Origin: an uncultured Oscillospiraceae bacterium
GTDB taxonomy: Bacteria; Bacillota; Clostridia; Oscillospirales; Oscillospiraceae
DNA length: 58,479 bases
Assembly (NCBI GenBank): GCA_934589225.1
Contig: CAKTNS010000011.1
Span: 1-58,479, forward strand
Direction: 5' to 3'
The position numbers and the translations under genes are program-made. Position 1 is the first letter of the stretch; every line of letters begins with the position of its first letter. The notes under the pieces are model-generated. The model was not told the DNA's origin. It searched no databases and saw only the letters and a list, made by a program, of their open reading frames with translations. This document shows, in pieces, positions 16,768-25,509 of the stretch.

Positions 16768-18105
16768 TCAGCCGCCGTTCTCGGCCAGAGCCTGGTCAAA
16801 CCGCTGGCAGTACTCCTCCGGCGTAATCATTCCATAGGCCAGTTCAGAGGCTGCACTACCCACAGTTGTTACAGTAGCTGCAGTCAGCCTGTCATCCCAG
16901 GAAATCCAGCTGACCTCTTGTTTTTTCATCTCCTTGCTGATGTCCCCCATCATATTGCCAAAGACACCTGCGGGTGCCTCAGTGTTGTACCAGGAGAGCG
17001 CACCAGAATCATAGGATGCCTGATCCACATGGTCAAAGAAATATTTCAAGAAGTCCTGGAGAACAGGATCATTCGCATAACTGTCCGCACTCACAGCCCA
17101 TGCCTTGCCGCCATGGGTGGGGATTGTGGACCCGGTGCCTTGTTTGCCCTCTACGGTAGGAACGGCGAACCAGCCGATCTCACCTGCATCATAGAGTTCA
17201 GAAAGCTTGTGAACATAGTTGGCGTTGGCATACATCATGGCACCGGTGCCAGACATAAAGGTGTCCACAACATCACTCAGAGTCATGTTCTCAAAACCTG
17301 GAACGAAATAGCCGCTGGTACCCAACTTTTGCAGCAACTCTGCTGCGTACATGCTTAAATCGCCTTCACTGTAGGTGTATTCACCGGCTGCCAGTCCCTT
17401 GACATAATCCCTGCCGTATGTCGTCCAGGTGGGGAAGGAAGCGAAGCGGAGGAACTGTACATAATCTGCGCCGCGCATTACATAGGCGTACTCTCCGTTG
17501 TCCTTCAGCTTCTGGCACACATCCAGAAACTCCTCCCAGGTGGTGGGAACCTGCAGGCCGTACTTCTCAAAAATGGGCTTCCGGTAGACAAAGAACTCGC
17601 TGCTGAAGGTAGAGGGGAACATATACATCTGGCCGTCCTCGGATGTGAAGTAGTCCACCAGAGAGGGAACCACATCCTCCATGTGACCCGCCTCGGTCAA
17701 GGCATCCGTAATGTTGACCAGCTTGTTGTTCTTGATCATTTCCTCGGACAGTGTGCCGTTGCTGACGTTGAAGATGTCCGGCAGGGTGTTGGCCGTGTAG
17801 TACATCTGCAGCTTCTGCCACAGATCGGAGGTACTGGTAATGACCTCGTACTCCACATTGAAATCCGGGTTGACCTCCGCCTGGTAGTCCTTGACAATGG
17901 TATCAAAAACGTCGTATACCGGGTTGCCCTCGGCGCTGCCGGAGAGGACGTGGTAGGTTTTCGCCTTGCCTGCAGCTTCGGTCTTCTCGGTGGCCGCGGC
18001 AGCAGCTCCGGCGGCGGTGGTGGTGGACGTGTCGCTCTTGGCTCCGCAGGCGGCCAGAGACAGGACCATAACGGCGGCAAGAAGCAATGACAGTAGCTTT
18101 TTCAT
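16768..18105 (-). CDS. Sugar-binding lipoprotein of the fructan importer
   Basis: 445 residues. The lipoprotein signal ends in LSLAACGAK (Cys20), followed by a Thr/Ala linker. It is a MalE-like CUT1 binding protein: VPTTWEEFLDVCQKLKDNG, then GTGAMMYANANYVHKL. The RBS GGAGGAAAAAAGA is strong. Together with GH32 enzymes and a fructokinase it most likely binds sucrose or short fructo-oligosaccharides, which are hydrolysed inside the cell because neither GH32 enzyme has a secretion signal. Only 74 bases separate it from the ROK gene and no good promoter lies between, so the two may be co-transcribed. Confidence 0.92.
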   Translation of the reverse strand: MKKLLSLLLAAVMVLSLAACGAKSDTSTTTAAGAAAAATEKTEAAGKAKTYHVLSGSAEGNPVYDVFDTIVKDYQAEVNPDFNVEYEVITSTSDLWQKLQMYYTANTLPDIFNVSNGTLSEEMIKNNKLVNITDALTEAGHMEDVVPSLVDYFTSEDGQMYMFPSTFSSEFFVYRKPIFEKYGLQVPTTWEEFLDVCQKLKDNGEYAYVMRGADYVQFLRFASFPTWTTYGRDYVKGLAAGEYTYSEGDLSMYAAELLQKLGTSGYFVPGFENMTLSDVVDTFMSGTGAMMYANANYVHKLSELYDAGEIGWFAVPTVEGKQGTGSTIPTHGGKAWAVSADSYANDPVLQDFLKYFFDHVDQASYDSGALSWYNTEAPAGVFGNMMGDISKEMKKQEVSWISWDDRLTAATVTTVGSAASELAYGMITPEEYCQRFDQALAENGG

Positions 18106-18179
18106 TCTTTTTTCCTCCTGTATTTTTATCGCAACCGCAAACGCGGATGACTACGTTCTCTGCCGCCTGCCGGAAAGCC

Positions 18180-19397
18180 TTACTTCGCGAAGCTCATAGG
18201 GTTTTCCAGGAATCGGTCCACCGCGATGGCGGCGGCGCCGTAGAGGCTGGCATTGTCTTTCATATGGCTGTAACGGATGGTCAGGTGCTCCACCAGCTCC
18301 GGTGTGACCCGCCCGCGGATGGTTTTGCGGATGCTCTCCAGCATCAGCTCCCCCGCACCGGACATGATATCGCTGATCACGATTTCGTCCGGGTTGTAGA
18401 TATAGATGACATTTGCGATTCCTATGCCGAAATAGAATCCAATCTGGCGAATCACAGACTGGGCAAAGGCATCGCCGTCCTGGCTCGCCTGGAAGATTTC
18501 CCGATACCCCAGCTGTTCCGCCTGATTAAGGCTGCTCTCTGGGTGCAGCGGAAGCTGCTCCTTTACTTCCCTTACCAGCGCAAGGGCAGAGACGTACTGC
18601 TCCAGGCATCCCCGGCTCTGGGGGCCGCAGTCACAGCTGCGTCCGTCAAAGGCGATGCTCATGTGGCCGATCTCCCCGGCAGCGCCGTCCGCACCGTAGA
18701 TCAGATGGCCCCGATTGATGACCCCTGCGCCAACGCCCTCACTGGCGATAATATGCACCAGGGTTTCTGCCTGGGTATTGCCGAACCACCAATCTGCCAG
18801 AGCGCCCGCCTTGGCATCGTGCTCCACAAACACCGGGACGGTGACATGATCAGCAAAGTACTCGATCAGGTTAAACTCCCGCCATCCGGGGAAGTTCGTC
18901 ATCTTGGCGATGATCCCTCGCTCCCGCAGATAGGGGCCGGGAACAGAAACACCAGCCGCGATCACATCCGGGTTTTCCTTGCTCCAGCGGTTCATCAGTC
19001 CCGAGAGGCCCCGAAGCACTGTCTCCGGTTCCTCACCCATGTTAATGCGTACCGTCTGTTGGCAGAGCATATTCCCTGCCAGATCTAAGATGCCTGCGCT
19101 ATAGCTCTTGCGTCCGATCTTCACACCCAGGACCTTGCAGCATTTGGAGCGGAGCTGCAGGCAGATGGTCCTGCGTCCCTTTTCCCCTTTGCCGTGGCCA
19201 TTTTCCTCAATAATGCCCATTTCCAGCAGGCCTGCGGTAATCTTGGTGATGGCCGCCTGTGACAGGCCGCTCATCTGGGCCAGATCGCTGCGGGTGCAGC
19301 CGCCGGTCTTCATCAAAAGCTTAATCACCAAGGAACGGTTGCCCACCAATAAATCCGTGTAGTTATTGCCCTTCTCGCTGTTGCTCCAATTCTTCAT
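18180..19397 (-). CDS. ROK family transcriptional repressor
   Basis: 405 residues. An N-terminal winged helix-turn-helix (about 25-75, GCTRSDLAQMSGLSQAAITKITAGLLEMG split by a recognition helix) precedes a ROK sugar-kinase-like domain. Visible are the ROK zinc site CDCGPQSRGCLEQY (three cysteines) and the sugar-site EHDAKAGALADWWFG and GEIGHMSI segments. It is therefore of the XylR/NagC/Mlc type, sensing a sugar or sugar phosphate. It probably represses the fructan operon it sits in. A perfect inverted repeat overlaps its promoter. Confidence 0.92.
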   Translation of the reverse strand: MKNWSNSEKGNNYTDLLVGNRSLVIKLLMKTGGCTRSDLAQMSGLSQAAITKITAGLLEMGIIEENGHGKGEKGRRTICLQLRSKCCKVLGVKIGRKSYSAGILDLAGNMLCQQTVRINMGEEPETVLRGLSGLMNRWSKENPDVIAAGVSVPGPYLRERGIIAKMTNFPGWREFNLIEYFADHVTVPVFVEHDAKAGALADWWFGNTQAETLVHIIASEGVGAGVINRGHLIYGADGAAGEIGHMSIAFDGRSCDCGPQSRGCLEQYVSALALVREVKEQLPLHPESSLNQAEQLGYREIFQASQDGDAFAQSVIRQIGFYFGIGIANVIYIYNPDEIVISDIMSGAGELMLESIRKTIRGRVTPELVEHLTIRYSHMKDNASLYGAAAIAVDRFLENPMSFAK

Positions 19398-19436
19398 GTC
19401 GTACCCTTTCGTATCAATTCATTTTCTTTATTATTT

Positions 19437-19487
19437 CATGGAGTTAAGCGATGACTGTATGATAGCACTCCATGTTCTATCTGTCAA
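19437..19487 (-). promoter_or_regulatory. Promoter and candidate operator of the ROK gene
   Basis: Minus-strand TTGACA (19482-19487), 17 nt, TATCAT (19459-19464). A perfect 8-bp inverted repeat, CATGGAGT (19437-19444) and ACTCCATG (19467-19474), flanks the -10. A repressor bound there would block RNA polymerase, which suggests autoregulation by the ROK protein. Confidence 0.65.
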
Positions 19488-19560
19488 CAGGAAGCCGTAA
19501 AGTTCTACAATTCCAATAAATTTTCAGAGTCTCTTTTGTTGAAATCACCAAAAGTTCCTT

Positions 19561-19935
19561 TTACAGCCTCTGACAGAATTCAACTTTCTCTCCATTTGGG
19601 CCCTGAATCAAAAAATACCGGATACCTCTATCCCAAAATGGAAGTTCCTGAATTTCAGGTGTCAGCAGCCGCAGGCCCAATTTCCGTACCTCTGCATAGG
19701 CGCAGTCAATGTCCGTGCAGTTCAGGGCGATATGGTCTATTGCGCCGTCTCGAGCAGTACTCTCCTGCTCGTAGATTTCCAACTGCAGCCCTTCCTGCTC
19801 CAGAAATGCCACCCGCTGGGAGCCGTTTTGAGTCTGATAAACCCGCGCAAAGCCCAATACTTCATAAAAATGCAGCGTTTCCTCCAATTTCTCTGTAGGA
19901 ATGCCAATATGTGCCAATCCATGGATGCTATTCAT
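19561..19935 (-). CDS. VOC superfamily (glyoxalase-like) protein
   Basis: 124 residues, the length of a single vicinal-oxygen-chelate unit made of two beta-alpha-beta-beta-beta motifs. It starts IHGLAHIGIPTEKLEETLHFYEVLGFARVYQ, a standard VOC opening, with metal-ligand candidates His9 and Glu (LQLEIYEQ), then DHIALNCTDIDCAYAEVRKLG and a final GEKVEFCQ. It could be a lactoylglutathione lyase-like detoxifying enzyme or an isomerase/epimerase. The sequence does not decide. It overlaps the GH32 gene by 8 bases and so belongs to that operon. Confidence 0.82.
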   Translation of the reverse strand: MNSIHGLAHIGIPTEKLEETLHFYEVLGFARVYQTQNGSQRVAFLEQEGLQLEIYEQESTARDGAIDHIALNCTDIDCAYAEVRKLGLRLLTPEIQELPFWDRGIRYFLIQGPNGEKVEFCQRL

Positions 19936-21541
19936 CTGTATGCTCCTTTTCCTTAATTGTCTGTCCGATCTCTGTCAGCACCGCCGTTCCTCTACCGGAG
20001 GATAGCGTGAAGCGGACCGGGTACGTCACCGTTTCTCCCCGGAAGCGGCGGGTAGCGGCCACACTGCCCCCATTCAGGAAGATTTCTACCAGGCTCCGGT
20101 CCAGGTACACATCCACCTGGGTCACGGGCTCCCCATCCGGCAGAGGCAGCCGCTCCTGCCAGATACGCAGCTCCGTCCGGCCTTCCGAACCGGATAGGGA
20201 CAGCGCCCCCTGCTCGCTTTCCGCCAGCAGCAGGCAGTAGCAGGCATCCCGGGAGACATCCAACCGGATATGGCAGCTCCCATCCGTTCGAACAGTTCCC
20301 GTTAGTAATCTTTCGTCGTGTTCCAGCGTCGATACCGCCGCTATGGGGAAGGTGTACACGTTTCCGCCCCGGAGAAAAAGCTTCCGCGGCAGGCTCATGG
20401 TGCCGTTGGCCCCGCCGGGCAGAGGCCGATAGGTCTGCCCATAGTCACTGTTCCACCCTAGCACGATGTCCGTCCCGGCCACACTCTGTGTGGCGTAATA
20501 GTCCTTGCCGTAGTCCATCAGGCCCTGGGCGAAAACACGGAACCGCAGATTTTCGATTTTTCCGCGATACCAGACCACATCCCGGCGTATTTGCGTTGCC
20601 ACACCGGGCCGATTGTGATAGCCTACAATCAGAATGTATTCCTCTCCCATAGGAATCAGGTCCGGGCATTCCGCCTGGCAATACTTGTTGTCTTCCTCCC
20701 GATGGAAAATCCCACCATACTGCCAATACAACCGATCCTGGGAGGTATGGATGGCCACAACCGGGGTTTCGCCACTTCTTCCGCCCGTCAGCATGATCCA
20801 CTGATCCCCCAGTCTCAGCACCTTCGGGTCCCGGAAATCCGTCTCCAGCTCCGGCGGTAGCTGTACCACTAACTCGTCCTCTCCAGAGAAATGGGTACCA
20901 TCCCTAGTGGATGCATGGACAGTCCATTCTCGGCACCAGGTTTTTGCATTGTCTCCAATGTGACGCGTGTAGTAAAGATGAAGAATATCTCCCTCCGGCA
21001 AAGCCGTACCGCTGTAGGCACCGCCCCGAAGCTCCGGCAAATTCATAAGCTCCTGCTGGGGAAATCTGGCGATGGGTAGATGCTTCCAATGCAGCAAATC
21101 TGGACTTATCGCATGGCCCCAATGCATATTCCCCCACTGCTGATCGCCAGGGTTGAATTGATAGAACATGTGATACAGTCCGCCGAAGCTGCACAGCCCG
21201 TTAGGGTCGTTCATCCAGCCCCGGATAGGCGAAAAATGATATTTGCAACGGGCCGCCTTTGCCGCCCTGCTACCAGGCTCCAGGGGCAGAAAGCAGATTT
21301 CCGGGTCACCGTTCTCCTGTTCCAGCAGATACGCATAGGGAATCGCCGCGTCTTCCCATTCCAGGCGATACCGCCGCCCCGGGGTCAGCGCAAATCGCAG
21401 ATGCTCCCATTGTCGCCCCCGCAGCGCCACCTGCTCCTCACTTCCGTCTTCCTCCGCCAGACAGATCAGGCCCTGGGGTCCGGTGTTTTTCCCGATGAGC
21501 TGCAAAGCGGTGTAGCCCCCAGCATTAAATTTTTTCTCCAT
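19928..21541 (-). CDS. GH32 sucrose-6-phosphate hydrolase / fructan beta-fructosidase
   Basis: 537 residues, no signal peptide. An extra N-terminal beta domain (about 1-95) precedes the five-bladed GH32 propeller. Catalytic blocks are canonical: WMNDPNG (nucleophile Asp112), FRDPK (Asp238, transition-state stabiliser) and QAECPDL (acid/base Glu291). A C-terminal beta-sandwich follows (VYLDRSLVEIFLNGG, typical). It should release fructose from sucrose, sucrose 6-phosphate or short fructans. With no PTS gene nearby and an ABC importer in the locus, non-phosphorylated substrates are more likely. Confidence 0.9.
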   Translation of the reverse strand: MEKKFNAGGYTALQLIGKNTGPQGLICLAEEDGSEEQVALRGRQWEHLRFALTPGRRYRLEWEDAAIPYAYLLEQENGDPEICFLPLEPGSRAAKAARCKYHFSPIRGWMNDPNGLCSFGGLYHMFYQFNPGDQQWGNMHWGHAISPDLLHWKHLPIARFPQQELMNLPELRGGAYSGTALPEGDILHLYYTRHIGDNAKTWCREWTVHASTRDGTHFSGEDELVVQLPPELETDFRDPKVLRLGDQWIMLTGGRSGETPVVAIHTSQDRLYWQYGGIFHREEDNKYCQAECPDLIPMGEEYILIVGYHNRPGVATQIRRDVVWYRGKIENLRFRVFAQGLMDYGKDYYATQSVAGTDIVLGWNSDYGQTYRPLPGGANGTMSLPRKLFLRGGNVYTFPIAAVSTLEHDERLLTGTVRTDGSCHIRLDVSRDACYCLLLAESEQGALSLSGSEGRTELRIWQERLPLPDGEPVTQVDVYLDRSLVEIFLNGGSVAATRRFRGETVTYPVRFTLSSGRGTAVLTEIGQTIKEKEHTDE

Positions 21542-21589
21542 GTCCTCGCTCCTTTCAAAGAAATAATTAACCGTGTGAATTTATAAATA

Positions 21590-21617
21590 CATTACAATAT
21601 TTTTCAGCTCTTGTCAA
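21590..21617 (-). promoter_or_regulatory. Possible promoter of the GH32-VOC unit
   Basis: A minus-strand TTGACA lies at 21612-21617, with only poor -10 candidates (TAATGT 17 nt downstream, or TGTAAT at 15 nt). The AT-rich stretch fits a promoter but the -10 is unconvincing. Confidence 0.35.
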
Positions 21618-21638
21618 GAGACTGTCTGGGGCAGTTTC

Positions 21639-21654
21639 GTAAGCGCTCAATAAC
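21639..21654 (+). repeat. Solitary IS66-type terminal inverted repeat
   Basis: GTAAGCGCTCAATAAC, identical to the left ends at 6649, 7364 and 11401, but no element body follows. A relic of excision or deletion. A similar but degraded sequence is at 53391-53411. Confidence 0.65.
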
Positions 21655-21682
21655 CACCCACTTAATCGAGTAGGAGGTGCGA

Positions 21683-21721
21683 AACGAGGCACCCCCGGAT
21701 TTCACCGGTAGGTGCCTCGTT
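21683..21721 (-). terminator. Terminator-like hairpin after the polysaccharide operon
   Basis: An 11-bp stem, AACGAGGCACC (21683-21693) with GGTGCCTCGTT (21711-21721), begins 27 bases past the last gene of the polysaccharide operon. The T run on the minus strand is short, so termination may depend on other factors. Confidence 0.55.
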
Positions 21722-21747
21722 ATACTTATAGGGGTTTCAGATATGCA

Positions 21748-23217
21748 TCACGCAGACGCGGCGTCGGATTCCTCCAGCATGCCGGAGATCAGCATGAAGG
21801 CCAGGGAGGTGAAGGAGACGTCGAAGAGGGGTTCGCCGATGCTGTAGATCAGGAGGCTCGCCAGGAGGATGGGGTAGATTTTTTGGAAGAGGGGCTGCTT
21901 TCCCCGGTAGATGCGGATGGCGGAGCGGAACTGGAGGAACAGGAAGGCCAGCATGATCACAAGACCTACGATGCCGCTGAGGGACAGGACCTGGAGGAGG
22001 GCGTTATGGGTATGGCCAACCACCCGGTCCATGTCGCCGTAGTAGAGCATGTTCATGGTGATCATATCCACGGGCTGGCCCAGCAGCAGGAATTTCTTCC
22101 GGCGCAGCACCACCCGGAGGCAGGCGGCCCAGATCTCTGTGCGGGCGGTAAGGGTCAGCAGGTCCCGGAAGAAATTCCGGTTGTCGGCTACGCCGACCTC
22201 TGTCGTGGGTTCTTCAGCGGGGAGCTCCGCCGGAGCTTCCGTCGGGACCTCTGCCGAGGTCTCTGCCGGGGCGGTTTCTTCGGAGAGGACGGGAGCCTGG
22301 AGGGTTTCTTCGGCGGGCTGGACAGCGTCCAGGGTCTCCTGGGCGGCGGGGCGGGTCCATTGGGCTGCCAGGGTGTTGCACAGGCCGAAGCCTTTGTAGG
22401 AGACAAAGGTGGTGGCCGCGGCCAGGAGGAGGACGCAGAGGGTCTTCACGGCCTTCTTTTGGATGTGCAGCCGGTCCTTTGCCAGAAGGAGGGTCAGCAG
22501 GCCTACGCCTACGCTGAAGGAGACGTAAATGGAGCGGCAGTGCTGCATGGCCATGGTCATGTACATCATGGCGGCAAACAGGGTAAGCAATACCCGCAGC
22601 CACTTTTTGGGGGTGCGGAGGAACTGGGCCACTGCCAGCCACAGGGCGATCATGAACCAGGAGGAACTGGCGTTTCTGTGGAGCCCAAAGTAGCTCAGGG
22701 AACGGAGGACGCCGGTGCTTTGGGGCTCCAGGGCGATGAAAATATACTCGTCCCCGATGCGGAGCTTGGGAATCAGGTTGAGAACCACCAGGGAGCCCAG
22801 AACGGACAAGACCGCCATAACGGGGAAGAAAACGCCGCAGAACCAGGCAGAGAGGCGGCTTCTGCCCCGGGCATCCAGGGAGCGGGTCAGGTAGAAGACG
22901 GCGCACAGGGCACCGGCCTGGGTGATCTCGTTGGGAAGGGTATCGGACAGGCAGCCTGCCAGCAGCCGGGCGATCATCAGCCAGATCCAGTAGGCCGCCA
23001 GCAGCAGCGCGCCGGTGCGGCCGGAGTTTTTGGGCAGGCGGGCCAGAACCAGGCTCAGCAGGGAAAAGCAGAGCACCCGGTGGAGGGTCAGAAACTCCCG
23101 CCGGTTGTTCAGGGGGATCATGGGCAGCAGCACGTCACTCATGAGAAAGAAGACGCACAGGCAAATCAGTACCGCCTGGGTTCCGCGGCGCATTTGGGTT
23201 TCACGGTTCTCGATCAT
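21748..23217 (-). CDS. O-antigen ligase/polymerase-like membrane protein (Wzy/WaaL class)
   Basis: 489 residues with about ten to twelve membrane segments, encoded at the end of a polysaccharide operon. The large extracellular loop near the C-terminus contains GHTHNALLQVLSLSGIVG, the histidine-bearing motif of O-antigen ligases and polymerases. That loop also holds an unusual low-complexity insert rich in Ala, Glu, Pro and Thr (about 290-340). It probably polymerises or transfers the repeat unit outside the membrane. A start a few codons downstream (MRRGTQ) is possible. The high GC content here gives a long open frame on the opposite strand, which is spurious. Confidence 0.8.
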   Translation of the reverse strand: MIENRETQMRRGTQAVLICLCVFFLMSDVLLPMIPLNNRREFLTLHRVLCFSLLSLVLARLPKNSGRTGALLLAAYWIWLMIARLLAGCLSDTLPNEITQAGALCAVFYLTRSLDARGRSRLSAWFCGVFFPVMAVLSVLGSLVVLNLIPKLRIGDEYIFIALEPQSTGVLRSLSYFGLHRNASSSWFMIALWLAVAQFLRTPKKWLRVLLTLFAAMMYMTMAMQHCRSIYVSFSVGVGLLTLLLAKDRLHIQKKAVKTLCVLLLAAATTFVSYKGFGLCNTLAAQWTRPAAQETLDAVQPAEETLQAPVLSEETAPAETSAEVPTEAPAELPAEEPTTEVGVADNRNFFRDLLTLTARTEIWAACLRVVLRRKKFLLLGQPVDMITMNMLYYGDMDRVVGHTHNALLQVLSLSGIVGLVIMLAFLFLQFRSAIRIYRGKQPLFQKIYPILLASLLIYSIGEPLFDVSFTSLAFMLISGMLEESDAASA

Positions 23218-23247
23218 CCGAATTTGTTCCTTTCTGAGGGAATGGGG

Positions 23248-24645
23248 TCACTTGCCGGTGGCAATGGTCTCTTCGTTCATAAAGCCGCCGGTGACGGTGC
23301 GCCAGAGGATCTCCACGTCCAGGCGGACGCACCAGTTGTGGATGTACCACAGGTCCAGCTCGATGCGTTTTTTCATGTCGGTGTTGCCGCGGTAGCCGTG
23401 GATCTGGGCCCAGCCGGTGATGCCGGGGCGGACCTGCTGGCGGACCAGGTAGCTGGGGACCTCCTCCTGCAGGTGCTCCACATGGTAGGGGATCTCCGGC
23501 CGGGGGCCTACCAGGCTCATTTGGCCCACCAGAACGTTGAAGAGCTGGGGCAGCTCGTCCATGCTGGTTTTGCGGATGAAGCTGCCGAAAACGGTCTTCC
23601 GGGGGTCGGAATTGGTGGTCCAAGCGGTGTCGCTGTCGGCGTTTACCCGCATGCTGCGGAATTTCAGCATGGGGAAGACCTTTTTGTTCCGGCCGATGCG
23701 CTCCTGCACGAAGAACACGGGGCCGGGGCTGCTGAGCTTGACACCGATGGCGATGGCCACCATCAGGGGGCTGGCGATGAGGATGCCCAGGAAGGAGAGC
23801 ACAATGTCCCCCAGCCGCTTCACCGCGGCGTTCACCAGGTTGTCCAGGGGGGAGGCGTTCAGGTCAATGAGCTTGATGTCCCCCAACACGTCGATCCGGG
23901 GGTTGGAGGGGATGTAGTCGTTGTACAGCGGGATGATCTTCGCCCGGATGCCAAAACGGTTGGCGGCATCTACCAGGGGGTGGAGATACTCCTGTTCCCT
24001 GCCGGAGAGGGCAATGACCAGCTCGTCAATGTCCCCGTGCCGCTCCAGGATCTCATGAACCTGAGACAGCTCCCCCAGCCAGGGGCCCAGGGTGTCGGCG
24101 CGTTTTTCTCCGATGTAGCCGTCGATGCAGAAGCCCATTTTGGCGTTGGTCAGAACATTTTGGGCATATTCCCTTGCCAGTCGGCCGTCACCGGCCAGGA
24201 TCACGTGGCGTTTGTTAAAGCCCATGCCCCGGACGTAGCGCATAAAGCAGCGGACGGCCAGATGCTTGGCGCAGATCAGGAAGGTGCTCAGGCCGTAGAA
24301 CCAGGCCATCATGGTCCGGGAGACATCGTGGATGTGGCGTATGTACAGCCAGGCCACCATGAGCAGCATGCACAGGGCGTTTACATAAATCACCGTGAAG
24401 AGCTCCTGCCGAATCCTGCGGTAGCGCTGGGGTACGTAAGCCCCCATCATATACAGTAGCCCCAGCTGGGCGAAGCAGTAGGCCAGGATGATCTGAAGGA
24501 ATTCAGAGCTCAACAGGTCTACGGACCAGATGCCGTCCAGCAGCCGGAAGCGGATCTCCACGGCCACAAAGTAGGCAAGAAAGGTCAGAACCACGTCGCT
24601 GAGCAGATTCAGGATGTTTAAGATTCTTTGATTTTGTTTGATCAT
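23248..24645 (-). CDS. Polyprenyl glycosylphosphotransferase (WcaJ/EpsE-like initiating enzyme)
   Basis: 465 residues. Four N-terminal membrane helices and a CoA-binding-like middle domain (HVILAGDGRLAREYAQNVL) precede the bacterial sugar-transferase domain from about 270. Its motifs are visible: KRLGDIVLSFLGILIASPLM (membrane re-entrant helix), PVFFVQERIGRN, KFRSM, RKTSMDELPQLFNVL and GQMSLVGPRPE. It transfers a sugar phosphate from a nucleotide sugar to undecaprenyl phosphate, the first step of repeat-unit assembly. The stop overlaps the start of nothing downstream; its own start overlaps the DUF4422 stop by 4 bases. Confidence 0.93.
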   Translation of the reverse strand: MIKQNQRILNILNLLSDVVLTFLAYFVAVEIRFRLLDGIWSVDLLSSEFLQIILAYCFAQLGLLYMMGAYVPQRYRRIRQELFTVIYVNALCMLLMVAWLYIRHIHDVSRTMMAWFYGLSTFLICAKHLAVRCFMRYVRGMGFNKRHVILAGDGRLAREYAQNVLTNAKMGFCIDGYIGEKRADTLGPWLGELSQVHEILERHGDIDELVIALSGREQEYLHPLVDAANRFGIRAKIIPLYNDYIPSNPRIDVLGDIKLIDLNASPLDNLVNAAVKRLGDIVLSFLGILIASPLMVAIAIGVKLSSPGPVFFVQERIGRNKKVFPMLKFRSMRVNADSDTAWTTNSDPRKTVFGSFIRKTSMDELPQLFNVLVGQMSLVGPRPEIPYHVEHLQEEVPSYLVRQQVRPGITGWAQIHGYRGNTDMKKRIELDLWYIHNWCVRLDVEILWRTVTGGFMNEETIATGK

Positions 24646-25412
24646 GATCTACTCCCACGCAGCTTTCGCATTAAGAATGTTCCGCCCTTTTTCAGCCAGT
24701 TCTGGCGCTCCAGGTTCACCACCGGCAGTTCCCGGTAGGAAACTTCGTTGGTCTCCACCCAGGCATCCAGAAGGCGCTCCGACAGGTATCCGAATACCCG
24801 GCGGTTTCTGGCATCGTAGCCGGAAATATCCAGCTCTTCCTCAAGTTTAAAAAGGATGTCAAAAAGCCAGGCGCAGTACCGGTCCATCAGGTCCCGGCGC
24901 ATGATGAACATGTTGAACCGGTGGCCGGAGCGCTGGGCCATATTCCGGTCAAAGGCGGGCAGATACTTAGGGTACCGCTCTTCCATCAGGGCCCGGGTCT
25001 TGTCCAGGTCCTCTTTGTGGTGGGCGTGGGCATACTGGGAATAGTTGGTCTCGATCCAGTAGTGCCGCTTTTTAGGCAGAATGACATCGGTGGTTTCCAA
25101 GAGTTTTTGGAGGGTTTTCTCCGTTAAAATTCGCTTTTTCCGGTCCCCAAAGGGCTTTTCAGAAAAATACCGCCGATAGTGGCAGAGCCCTAAATAATCG
25201 CAGTCCAGATTTTTCCAGGCCCAGTAAAGGCCGGTGAGCTCGCAGAAGCTTTCGTTTTTTTCTGAAATATGGCTTCCCGTGTTGTCATGAAGGAACCCAT
25301 CCATGGGCCGCTGCCGCAGGGCCGTGCCCACTTCTATATACCGATACATGGGCTCCTGGCTCCGCCAATAGGGCTTGTGGCAGGCGACGATGATTTGGAT
25401 TTTTTTGTTCAT
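24642..25412 (-). CDS. DUF4422 family glycosyltransferase
   Basis: 256 residues. The opening IQIIVACHKPYWRSQEPMY, the NESFCELTGLYWAWKNLDCDYLGLCHYRRYF block and HRFNMFIMRRDLMDRYCAWLF are characteristic of DUF4422 proteins, a GT-A-like family common in capsule loci and believed to be glycosyltransferases. The frame is open to 25445, but ATG 25412 has AAGGAG 8 nt upstream. The donor and acceptor sugars are unknown. Confidence 0.82.
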   Translation of the reverse strand: MNKKIQIIVACHKPYWRSQEPMYRYIEVGTALRQRPMDGFLHDNTGSHISEKNESFCELTGLYWAWKNLDCDYLGLCHYRRYFSEKPFGDRKKRILTEKTLQKLLETTDVILPKKRHYWIETNYSQYAHAHHKEDLDKTRALMEERYPKYLPAFDRNMAQRSGHRFNMFIMRRDLMDRYCAWLFDILFKLEEELDISGYDARNRRVFGYLSERLLDAWVETNEVSYRELPVVNLERQNWLKKGGTFLMRKLRGSRS

Positions 25413-25509
25413 TTTGGGGGTCTCCTTGGATACCATATTTGCCAAAAGTATTCGGTGGTTTCATTCATACCTCTTACCGATACACAGCATGGAAAGCATT
25501 CTCCAGAGC

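Noticed and set aside
21712..24459. A 915-codon open frame on the plus strand
   Set aside because: It lies wholly antisense to the polymerase-like and initiating-transferase genes, which have clear family motifs. The frame is Gly/Gln/Val/His-rich, as expected for the complement of GC-rich coding sequence, and has no ribosome site.
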